Source: an uncultured Prevotellaceae bacterium (GTDB taxonomy: Bacteria; Bacteroidota; Bacteroidia; Bacteroidales; Bacteroidaceae). Taken from it: a stretch of DNA of 57,021 bases. The stretch is taken from assembly GCA_946402905.1 (NCBI GenBank), contig CAMIYC010000019.1, positions 1 to 57,021 of the forward strand, written 5' to 3'. Numbering within the stretch: the first letter of the stretch is position 1; every line of letters starts with the position of its first letter. Positions 31,040 through 37,913 of the stretch are shown piece after piece. The position numbers and the translations under genes were made by a program. The notes beneath the pieces are model-generated. The model had not been told where the DNA came from. It did not search any database and saw only the letters and a program-made list of their open reading frames with translations.

Positions 31040-31180
31040 CTATTTTCCGTTGGCTTTGTCGATACTGAGGCGGATGCGCGTCTTCAGCGTCTCTTTTTCA
31101 TCGGCAGACAATATGGGTGGCTTGCAGAGATAAATCTGCAAGGGAAAGAATGTATGCTCTGAATAATCTTTGGCGGACAT
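31040..31180 (-). CDS. Small ORF of 46 residues, unknown
   Basis: The frame begins ATG and ends TAG. It encodes a 46-residue basic peptide with an M-S-A-K-D-Y-S start, an I-Y-L-C-K-P-P-I-L-S-A-D segment, and a charged helix-like end (E-K-E-T-L-K-T-R-I-R). It is in the same frame as the ECF sigma factor upstream, separated only by that gene's TGA and about 37 sense codons. It might be a remnant C-terminus, a read-through extension, or a small regulator. It lies between the sigma gene and the hairpin of the catabolic operon. Composition is protein-like, but the evidence is limited. Confidence 0.4.
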   Translation of the reverse strand: MSAKDYSEHTFFPLQIYLCKPPILSADEKETLKTRIRLSIDKANGK

Positions 31181-31291
31181 CTTGCTGGTCGTTTTCAAGA
31201 ATGACCATAGAAACGCAGGAATGTACCCAACAAAGCCGGGATTATTTGAGATATTTTCGTTTGGGGTTTTTCGCCTTTCGCTTTTGCCTTG

Positions 31292-31801
31292 TCATACAGC
31301 GGGCTGTATTTGTGCCGCATAGTCGCGCAGACGGCTGATGCTACGGTGCATGAGGTTGCGCACGCTCTGATAGTTGATGCCCATGATCTGGCAGATGTCA
31401 TCATACTTGCGTTGCTCCATGTAGTAGAGGTTGATAATCTGCCGCTGGCGGGGGGAGAGACGGTCGAAATACCTGGCAATACAGGCACTGAGTGTAGACT
31501 GTTGCTCGATGTACGCGGCATGATAGGCTTCGTTTTCGGCCATTTCGCGCATACTGTTGTCGTTGATCTCGTTGTCGCAGATGCGTACAGTGCGGCGAAA
31601 CTCGTCGTTGATACGGTTGCGCAGAGAGGTGTAAAGATAACTCTCGATATTGTTCACGCTGTCAAGGTCGTGCTTGGTAAAGAGCTTGACAAACACATCG
31701 TGTATGCAGTCTTTTATCAGTTCGCGGTCGGAAGTGAACTTCATGCCGAAAGCGAAAAGACTGTCAATATTCTTGTCATATAGGTGTGAGAAATCGGTCA
31801 T
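31292..31801 (-). CDS. ECF sigma factor (sigma-70 family)
   Basis: The protein has 169 residues. The sigma-2 region (about 10-80) includes L-I-K-D-C-I-H-D-V-F-V-K-L-F and Y-L-Y-T-S-L-R-N-R. The sigma-4 region (about 110-160) carries L-S-P-R-Q-R-Q-I-I-N-L-Y-Y-M-E and the helix-turn-helix Y-D-D-I-C-Q-I-M-G-I-N-Y-Q-S-V. It is a minimal ECF factor with no anti-sigma (FecR-like) gene beside it. It sits between the large beta-helix gene and the catabolic operon, both on the same strand, and may control one of them. Its own promoter (-7 TATCTTTG) is visible, so it is probably a primary-sigma-dependent, low-level gene. Confidence 0.9.
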   Translation of the reverse strand: MTDFSHLYDKNIDSLFAFGMKFTSDRELIKDCIHDVFVKLFTKHDLDSVNNIESYLYTSLRNRINDEFRRTVRICDNEINDNSMREMAENEAYHAAYIEQQSTLSACIARYFDRLSPRQRQIINLYYMEQRKYDDICQIMGINYQSVRNLMHRSISRLRDYAAQIQPAV

Positions 31802-31840
31802 TAGTAGGCTTTAGATGAGGTTGTAAGTAGTTTGTGCCTA

Positions 31841-31871
31841 CAAAGATAATGAAAACCGAGAGCAAAACAAA
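31841..31871 (-). promoter_or_regulatory. Promoter of the ECF sigma gene
   Basis: TATCTTTG (31841-31848, minus strand) matches TAnnTTTG. TTTTG-type bases at 31868-31871 are 19 bases upstream. The transcript start would be near 31833, leaving a leader of about 30 bases. Confidence 0.6.
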
Positions 31872-31888
31872 ATAAATTAATTTATTTT
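31869..31888. repeat. Perfect 20-bp AT-rich palindrome upstream of the ECF promoter
   Basis: The 20 bases are their own reverse complement (A4-T-A3-T-T-A-A-T3-A-T4 by composition). They overlap the -33 region of the sigma promoter and follow the end of the beta-helix gene. It could be an operator dyad or part of a transcription-stop structure. Confidence 0.7.
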
Positions 31889-31957
31889 TTTTGCCGAGGT
31901 GCCTCTTATCTTATCAAAAGATAATGAAAACAGAGAACTTCAGTTCATTATTGTACA

Positions 31958-34900
31958 TTATTTTTTGCACAGCCACAGAATGGTATGTGCTTTTACACCT
32001 GAACGTTCAAAATGATTATTCAGGGTGATGGCTTTTGACGTCATGGCGATTTCCCCGCTTTTGGCATCCACGGTATGGATGCTATACTTGCCTGGCGCAA
32101 TGGGGAGGCTGATATGGCTGTCGCGCACATAGACGAGGTAGCCTGTCTGGTCGTTGCCTATAGCCACACAGCCATCTCCGTCGAGGGGAGTCATCGTGGT
32201 GAGATCGTGCAAGAGTTGCCGTTGCCGGGGGGTGGTAGCCTCAGCATGCAGGGGGATGTTGGGCAGAGAGCCTCCTGCCATGAGGATGGCCCAGCCATAT
32301 TCGGGATATTGTTGCGAATGAAACGTCACCGCTTTTTCCGGATAGCGCTCCCGGTATTCCCTGACGGCACGGTAGGCCTCGTCGAATCCTGTCTTGCCCA
32401 CTTTCATCTTGCGCATCCACTGGCGTGGAGCCATGTTGCGGCCCGCTTCGGGTGCCCACAGTCCGTCGGTGTTGTAGTGCCAGTAGCGGATGTCGATGAT
32501 GTCGATCACCTGGCTGAGTGCCGGGTCGGCCAGGATGCTGTCTTGTGCGTCTTTGGTGCAGCTGAGTGCGACGAGGGGGTGACGACCTGTCTCTGCCTCC
32601 CACTCGGCGATGGTCTCCAACCAGAAACGGGTGAAGTGGAGCGGACCGGTGTATTCGGCACTGATGAAATGCACCACATTGGGCTGGTCTTTCAGCTGGT
32701 CGAGACACATGCGGATATACTGCTTGTGGAGGGTGCGCAGCTTAGTGTCTTGCACGTCGTAGAACTGCTCAGCCATGAAAATACGCTTGTCGCCGGCAAA
32801 AGGTACCGGCTCGGGGAAAGTAGTGCCGTTGATGTTGTTGACAGGACGCCAGGGACAGTCCACCCAGTGGGCACCGGCCTCCAGGATGTTGTGCTGGAAA
32901 TAGTGCTCGTGGAAAAGGAGGATGCTGTGTGTGGCTGATTGCGAGGAGAATTCGTTCAGACGGTTCCAGTACCATCGGTTGGGACGGGTGAGGTCGTAGA
33001 GCGACAGCCCGTCCCAAGCCGTGCCTTGTCCGCAGCGTGCGAAGGGCTGCTCGTAAAAAGGTGCCCAGACATCGCCGTCGGCACGGCGCACACGCTCATG
33101 GTCGGTGCGGCGCAGGTCGTACCATAGACCGTAGTGGTGGTCGAGGGAGGTAAAATGATTTCGGTTCAAGTATGAAACGACGGAGTCGATGCGGTCGGTC
33201 CATCCTGTGCCCTCGCGGCCCGGCACGAAGCGTGTGATGGCCGGACGGGCTTCCCGGGTCACGAAATTATCTTTCACCCTGCCGCTCCACCATGGAATAT
33301 CGTACTGGTTGCCGGTGAGCAATGCACCGTCGACGGTGAGATGGCCGTGGGTGATGGCGTAAGTATGGGTGGCAGCTTTAGGCGCGGCCTTTTGGATGCC
33401 CTTGAATGGTCTGGCAGGACGGATGTCTCCTCGGAAGGGGATGCTGTCGATCCATGTTTCAAGGGTGAGTCGTGGCTGTGTGAGCGACTCTTGTGCCAGT
33501 GCCATGGCCTGCTCTACCGTGGGCGAACTGGTGGCGTTGGTGGGGCGGGGGAGAAGATGGCTCAGTTGGTTGACCCACTCTACCAATTTGGGTGGAAAAT
33601 CGTTTCCTGGAACGTAGCTGGACAGCCTTTCGGCAAGTCGGCGTGTCAACTGGTCGTAGAAGAGCGAACGTGGCGACACGTGGTCGTTGCTGCTGGTCCA
33701 TTCGCCGTTGCCGGTGAGCATGCCCCAGCAGCCATGCGCGCTGTTGCGGTTGTCGATGTCGGGTGAGTAACATTCGATGCCTGATGCAGTGCATTGCCAG
33801 AACATGGAGTTGGCAGTGTTCCAGCCGGTGCCAAACTGAAATTGCTCGAGGTTGGCGAAGCGCAGGTCGTGGCCGTCGATATTGACGATATCGAAGAGCA
33901 GCCCTGCAGCCCATGAGCCAATGCTGCCGCTGAATCCCAGCGAACGTTCGCCCTCACATTGCACAAAAGCATTGGGACCAGCGGCACCGAACCCGGCTGC
34001 GAAGTCGTGGATGCCCTCACGGGAGACACATCGCTGGAAGAGCGTCTGCTGACCGCGGGTGAGAAAGACGTTTCTGCGCCAGCCTCCTGTTTCCGACACA
34101 GGATCCTGAGCGACGCAGTCTTCGACGGTGATGCGACTTGTGGCTTTCTGCAGGTTGACGGCACTGCCGGCAAGATGGCTGAAGCCGACACGCCGCACCC
34201 AGCAGTCGCGTGCCTGGTCGATGAGGATACCGTCCCAGCAGTGGTCTTCGTCTTTAGGGTTCCAGTCGTTGACCGCGGCCATGAGGGTCATGTTTTCTAT
34301 GCCGCATTCGGTCAGTTCGCCGTCATGGGTGCTTCTCAGGATATAAGCCCCACCGAATGTCTGTGAGAGGGTGGTGGTGATAGGGGCATCGATGTGGATG
34401 GCATTGCCCACGGTGTAGGTGACGGTGCGGTCGTAGGTGATGTCGATGTCGGTGGGTTTCCACCCAGTGTAGTCGAGGCCACCGCCGAAGTCGCCCATCT
34501 GCAGGTGGTCAATCCATGCCCGAGTGCAGGGACGTACGATGTCGATGCGGTCGCCGGCTTTCAGCGGCTCTCGCATCTTTCGGCCTATCGTAAAGGTGGT
34601 GCTGCCGGCCGGTATTATGTCGTCAGAGATAAAAAGGGTGTCTCTTTCATGGTCAAGTGTCTTGGATCCTTCCACATAGATGACGGCTCCGCGATCCACC
34701 CCTTCTTTGAGCAGGGTGGTCTTGCCCTTGCCCATGCCTCTCAACACCATGCCCGATGTGTGGATGCGCAATGGTTGGCTGAGCCGGAAGACTCCTTCGC
34801 CTAAAAGCACGGCTCCCCGGTGCCCGCTGGCATCTGTTTTCCGCATGGCCACCTGGTTGATGGCCTGTTGGATGAGTGCGGAGCAGTCGCCCTCCTGCCA

Positions 34901-35077
34901 TTCCACATACACCGCTACACCGACATCGGGTATCGGCATCTCCGACGCGTGATAACCGCAGGTGGAATAGTCCATGGGCACGTACAACTCTTTTTTCGGC
35001 TTCTTCTGGGCATTGACGGTGATGCTGAAGCATAGGCATAGACCTATGAGCAGCGTAAGGCATCTGTCGATATACAT
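31958..35077 (-). CDS. Very large exported beta-helix protein, DUF6298-like
   Basis: The protein has 1039 residues with a signal peptide (ends V-N-A-Q). Residues about 60-450 form a right-handed parallel beta-helix of the pectate-lyase/rhamnogalacturonase type (A-L-I-Q-Q-A-I-N, V-L-L-G-E-G-V-F-R-L, repeated coils with N-A-F-V-Q-C-E). Residues about 560-1039 have alpha/beta character with G-R-E-G-T-G-W-T-D-R-I-D, L-L-F-H-E-H-Y and F-I-S-A-E-Y-T-G-P, reminiscent of a TIM-barrel glycosidase and of the DUF6298 family. A catalytic role on a pectin-like glycan is probable but no catalytic residue can be named. It stands upstream of the ECF gene; no clear own promoter was found. Confidence 0.65.
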   Translation of the reverse strand: MYIDRCLTLLIGLCLCFSITVNAQKKPKKELYVPMDYSTCGYHASEMPIPDVGVAVYVEWQEGDCSALIQQAINQVAMRKTDASGHRGAVLLGEGVFRLSQPLRIHTSGMVLRGMGKGKTTLLKEGVDRGAVIYVEGSKTLDHERDTLFISDDIIPAGSTTFTIGRKMREPLKAGDRIDIVRPCTRAWIDHLQMGDFGGGLDYTGWKPTDIDITYDRTVTYTVGNAIHIDAPITTTLSQTFGGAYILRSTHDGELTECGIENMTLMAAVNDWNPKDEDHCWDGILIDQARDCWVRRVGFSHLAGSAVNLQKATSRITVEDCVAQDPVSETGGWRRNVFLTRGQQTLFQRCVSREGIHDFAAGFGAAGPNAFVQCEGERSLGFSGSIGSWAAGLLFDIVNIDGHDLRFANLEQFQFGTGWNTANSMFWQCTASGIECYSPDIDNRNSAHGCWGMLTGNGEWTSSNDHVSPRSLFYDQLTRRLAERLSSYVPGNDFPPKLVEWVNQLSHLLPRPTNATSSPTVEQAMALAQESLTQPRLTLETWIDSIPFRGDIRPARPFKGIQKAAPKAATHTYAITHGHLTVDGALLTGNQYDIPWWSGRVKDNFVTREARPAITRFVPGREGTGWTDRIDSVVSYLNRNHFTSLDHHYGLWYDLRRTDHERVRRADGDVWAPFYEQPFARCGQGTAWDGLSLYDLTRPNRWYWNRLNEFSSQSATHSILLFHEHYFQHNILEAGAHWVDCPWRPVNNINGTTFPEPVPFAGDKRIFMAEQFYDVQDTKLRTLHKQYIRMCLDQLKDQPNVVHFISAEYTGPLHFTRFWLETIAEWEAETGRHPLVALSCTKDAQDSILADPALSQVIDIIDIRYWHYNTDGLWAPEAGRNMAPRQWMRKMKVGKTGFDEAYRAVREYRERYPEKAVTFHSQQYPEYGWAILMAGGSLPNIPLHAEATTPRQRQLLHDLTTMTPLDGDGCVAIGNDQTGYLVYVRDSHISLPIAPGKYSIHTVDAKSGEIAMTSKAITLNNHFERSGVKAHTILWLCKK

Positions 35078-35403
35078 ATTTTCAAGTGAAAGGATGATAT
35101 ATAAAGACGCTTGAGCGGCCGGAATGTACTCTTTTCACACTGCCGTCACGCGTCAGGAATAGAATTCTGGCGCAATCGCATGATTTTTGATAGATCCTAA
35201 TAAGCGTTAACGTTCCTTAACTCAAAATTTGCCCCTTCAAAAGCGTGCTTTTGGGAGCAGGCTCAGTCAAAGAATGGAGCGTAAAATCGGGGTCTAAATC
35301 GCGATTTTCTCCATAGGTTTATTATTCTCATTACGTATGAATGTTTTTGTTTCTTACTCTTTTTATAAACGCTCACAGGGCGTAGATATTGTGAAGGGTG
35401 ACA
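35078..35403. other. Intergenic region without a gene
   Basis: No open frame of coding character was seen. It holds short dyads only: CAAAAGC-GT-GCTTTTG near 35238-35253 and a 12-bp palindrome AAATCGCGATTT at 35296-35307. Base composition becomes AT-rich here and stays so to about 39700. The region must contain the promoter of the large beta-helix gene (leftward) and the end of the Gfo/Idh transcript, but no consensus promoter is obvious. Confidence 0.6.
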
Positions 35404-36435
35404 TTAAGTTCTTTTCAGATTGTCCATCAACCGATAAGTGTCCTTTATTGTTTCGAGAGTCGAAATGACGTGGCTATCATGATGTTCAACGGCTTCCACG
35501 AAAGTGGCCAATTCATTGTAATATCCTTGCGAATAGATCTGATTGGCCGACAATATGGGGGTGAAGCTGTTGTTCTGGTAGAGATATTCTACAGTTGTTT
35601 TGTGAGGACGCAATTTCTCCATCGGGATGCCCGAGACAGTCCGTGACGAAGGGGTAAAAGAGAGTTCGTCCATTTGTGAAAGGCGATAACTGCCAGAACA
35701 GGTGCATACCTTCAGCGACTCTTCTGCATCAGTCCATGAGTAAGCTGTGGAGAGTTCGAGCGTGCCGACGATGTGGGGATGACGGAGCATGAGGATGTAA
35801 GAACCTTCGGCAATCTGACGGTAGGCAAGGATTTCGGGTTTACCGAACAGGAAGCAGACGAGGTCGAGAGGATGGATGTAGAGGTCTAAAAGAGCATCAC
35901 CCTCTGGGTATACGCCTGTGAGATAATGCAAATCGTAATTGATTAGGCGCTCCTTGTTGAGACGTTTCTTTAACAGTTGGACGGCTGGGGCATAGCGTTT
36001 CTGCAAGCCGACCATGACGACGGGCGAGCCGTGGAGTCGCTGTAAGTCAATGAGTGTGTCGAGTTCTTCCAATGTCTGGCAAGGTGGTTTCTCGATGAAA
36101 AGCGACTTGCCACTGCGAAGCATTTGCGAGGCTATAGAGAAATGGGCTGTTGGAGAGGCTGAAACGAAAATGCCTTTAACTGCTTCATCGTTCAGAATCT
36201 CGTTGAGCGAGGCCGTGGCTTTTACACCAGGAAACTTCCGTTCTATCAGTCGTGCCTTCCTTTCTGACGTGACGCAGATGTACTTCAACGACACTCCAAG
36301 GTAATGAAGCACTGGATAAAGGTTGGTGAGTGAGTGTTGGCCCATGCCCACGAAGGCATATTGATATTGGTATGTTTGACGCAGGAAACGCTCTGTACGC
36401 ATCCGCTTGTATCGGTTGATAAGTGCTTGTATCAT
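35404..36435 (-). CDS. Gfo/Idh/MocA family NAD(P)-dependent oxidoreductase
   Basis: The protein has 343 residues. A Rossmann nucleotide-binding start (Y-A-F-V-G-M-G-Q-H-S, about 26-35) lies after a short N-terminal extension. The family EKP motif (F-I-E-K-P-P, about 114-118) carries the conserved lysine, and the C-terminal domain contains Y-I-H-P-L-D-L-V. Members oxidise or reduce sugars, inositols and sugar derivatives. The first 20 residues (M-I-Q-A-L-I-N-R-Y-K-R-M-R) are basic and unusual. It overlaps the radical SAM gene by 4 bases (ATGA), so the two form one unit and probably work on the same molecule. The substrate is unknown. Confidence 0.85.
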   Translation of the reverse strand: MIQALINRYKRMRTERFLRQTYQYQYAFVGMGQHSLTNLYPVLHYLGVSLKYICVTSERKARLIERKFPGVKATASLNEILNDEAVKGIFVSASPTAHFSIASQMLRSGKSLFIEKPPCQTLEELDTLIDLQRLHGSPVVMVGLQKRYAPAVQLLKKRLNKERLINYDLHYLTGVYPEGDALLDLYIHPLDLVCFLFGKPEILAYRQIAEGSYILMLRHPHIVGTLELSTAYSWTDAEESLKVCTCSGSYRLSQMDELSFTPSSRTVSGIPMEKLRPHKTTVEYLYQNNSFTPILSANQIYSQGYYNELATFVEAVEHHDSHVISTLETIKDTYRLMDNLKRT

Positions 36436-37523
36436 TGTATTGCTTTTAGATGTTTACGGTATGTCTGCTTGGGATCTGCCGTCCATTGATACGGACCATA
36501 AATCTTCTCGATGAGCCATTTGGGCAGCATTCGCTCGAAGTTGCGCACAAGGATGATGTCGTACTTGCGGTGGAAGTTGATCCAGCACTCATTGCAGTCC
36601 TTGGAGTACTGGCATTGGGTCTGACATGAGGATTCACCGTTGAAAATCTCGTCGAGCGTTTGCTCGTGGATATTCCCCAGCACCACATCGAGATTCTGGC
36701 AGAGCGGTACATCACCGTTGCTATGCACGACGAGGCAACTCATGATGCTTTGGCAGCGCAAACGTAAATGCCCATTGCGCCACTGGTCGTAGAGTGCTAC
36801 AAAGTCGAAATTCTCTTGTGTCTGGTGGATGCTTTGCGGTATCTGCTTCACGAAGTCCGAAGTCGTCAGCAGTTCGCTTGTTGTGTCGAAGAAGGCCATT
36901 GTTCCATAGATGCCGATGCGAACGTCTATATCGTAGTGCTTGGCAACGTCTATGACATATGCCATATCTTCGAATGTGTTCCACGGAGACAGACAGAACA
37001 TCAGCGATAGCGGCACTTCGTCTTTGAGCGCTTCGACCACCTCAATCACTCGGTTGTAGCCATCGCAGCCACGCATTCTTTGGTAAGTCTCGCGGCCACC
37101 GTCGAGAGAGACATACAGATGTCGGGGCTGATAGCGACGGACGGCATCTATAACACGACGGGGCGCAAGACAATTTGACAGCAGCGTATAGTTAGGGTGA
37201 TGCTTACGGAACCACGCCATGATCTCCTCGGCTTGTGGATGCAGGATGAACTCGCCGCCCTCCAGTCCTACGGTAGTTCTCTGTGTCACGCATCGGCTCT
37301 GCATGATTCGCTGAATATCATCAAGTGAAAGATGCTCCACAGGACGCTTCTGCCAGATATTACAGTGTTTGCACCGTGACTGGCAGAGTGTGGTCGAATA
37401 AATCATCAGTTGCGATAGGCGCTTGTGCTTTGGCCTCATGACGTTGTTCAGATAGAGTAGCCCATTATAGGCGTAATCATAAGTATTATACATACAATTC
37501 GTTGCAATTTTGTTGGACTTCAT
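36432..37523 (-). CDS. Radical SAM enzyme with SPASM/twitch-like C-terminus
   Basis: The protein has about 363 residues. The radical SAM cluster motif CQSRCKHC (CxxxCxxC) lies at about residues 47-54, followed by G-L-E-G-G-E-F, and Y-V-S-L-D-G-G further on. The C-terminal part has several cysteines (C-L-V-V-H-S-N-G-D-V-P-L-C-Q and a C-x-x-D-C-N-E-C-W stretch), suggesting a SPASM or twitch domain with auxiliary iron-sulfur clusters, as in peptide- and sugar-modifying enzymes. Of three possible starts (37547, 37523, 37493), 37523 is preferred because a GGAAAAGG ribosome-binding stretch precedes it. It shares an operon with the Gfo/Idh/MocA gene and carries an upstream copy of the sigma-regulon motif. 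The substrate is unknown. Confidence 0.82.
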   Translation of the reverse strand: MKSNKIATNCMYNTYDYAYNGLLYLNNVMRPKHKRLSQLMIYSTTLCQSRCKHCNIWQKRPVEHLSLDDIQRIMQSRCVTQRTTVGLEGGEFILHPQAEEIMAWFRKHHPNYTLLSNCLAPRRVIDAVRRYQPRHLYVSLDGGRETYQRMRGCDGYNRVIEVVEALKDEVPLSLMFCLSPWNTFEDMAYVIDVAKHYDIDVRIGIYGTMAFFDTTSELLTTSDFVKQIPQSIHQTQENFDFVALYDQWRNGHLRLRCQSIMSCLVVHSNGDVPLCQNLDVVLGNIHEQTLDEIFNGESSCQTQCQYSKDCNECWINFHRKYDIILVRNFERMLPKWLIEKIYGPYQWTADPKQTYRKHLKAIQ

Positions 37524-37623
37524 CCCACCTTTTCCTTGCCTCGGCATAGTCCAAGCAAGCTTGGTCTCTGCTTTCGGTTACAGAAAACGTTCTCTACTTA
37601 TAAAGTCCAAAATTGCAACGAAT
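37497..37623. repeat. 16-bp inverted repeat around the radical SAM gene start
   Basis: ATTCGTTGCAATTTTG at 37497-37512 is perfectly repeated in inverse at 37608-37623, with about 95 bases between. One arm lies inside the N15 spacer of the promoter motif and the other inside the 5' coding end. Nearby GGACT (37515-37519) and AGTCC (37604-37608) extend the symmetry with a 2-base slip. Confidence 0.85.
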
Positions 37624-37631
37624 GACTGCAC
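37591..37631 (-). promoter_or_regulatory. Sigma-regulon motif copy 1, upstream of the radical SAM operon
   Basis: Minus strand: GTGCAGTC (37624-37631), 15 bases, GGAC (37605-37608), 8 AT-rich bases, TAGAGA (37591-37596). Element order and every spacing equal the other two copies in the window. It would give a leader of roughly 65 bases to the chosen radical SAM start. Confidence 0.75.
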
Positions 37632-37643
37632 AGGGGCGCGAGG

Positions 37644-37859
37644 TTATTTCCTCAGTTTGCCTTTACTTTCCAGGTAATCGGTAAACGCTTTCCACTGATT
37701 GACTCGCTTGTTGCGGTTATTCTCTGTCAGCTCCTCATCGACGAATTGTTGTGGATAGCAGTCATAGAGGAAATAGCCGTCAATGATATGGCTAAACTGC
37801 CGATGGCTATCGCCGCCGTCCAGATACTGTTTCTGATTTTCCTGTTCATCATTCCAATG
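37644..37859 (-). pseudogene. Coding-like frame without a start, 71 codons
   Basis: An open frame without a usable start codon gives a hydrophilic, protein-like sequence (beginning H-W-N-D-E-Q-E-N-Q-K and ending Y-L-E-S-K-G-K-L-R-K). A TAA lies two codons upstream. It probably represents the remaining 3' part of a decayed or frameshifted gene that once used the promoter motif just before it. The alternative frame with an ATG is listed separately. Which frame is real cannot be settled from sequence alone. Confidence 0.4.
37727..37852 (-). CDS. Possible small hydrophobic peptide (41 residues)
   Basis: Two adjacent ATGs (37852, 37849) begin a 41-residue frame: a basic start (M-N-R-K-I-R-N), then a hydrophobic stretch (W-T-A-A-I-A-I-G-S-L-A-I) and a short polar end. 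It could be a signal-like or membrane peptide, and the motif upstream would place its transcript start about 15 bases before the ATG. It overlaps the 71-codon start-less frame in another phase, so at most one is real. A link with the following radical SAM gene (as a peptide precursor) is speculation. Confidence 0.25.
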   Translation of the reverse strand: MMNRKIRNSIWTAAIAIGSLAISLTAISSMTAIHNNSSMRS

Positions 37860-37869
37860 CTTTTAGAGG

Positions 37870-37910
37870 TCTCTATTTATATAGTCCACAAAATCAGCAA
37901 AAGACTGCAC
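37870..37910 (-). promoter_or_regulatory. Sigma-regulon motif copy 2, upstream of the small ORF
   Basis: Minus strand: GTGCAGTC (37903-37910), 15 bases, GGAC (37884-37887), TATATAAA, TAGAGA (37870-37875). It begins 4 bases after the stop codon of the sigma-barrel fusion gene. Confidence 0.75.
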
Positions 37911-37913
37911 CGA

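Noticed and set aside
37727..37852. Clear RiPP precursor for the radical SAM enzyme
   Set aside because: The peptide has no leader-core pattern or cysteine/aromatic core, and its frame competes with a longer start-less frame; only a weak hypothesis remains.
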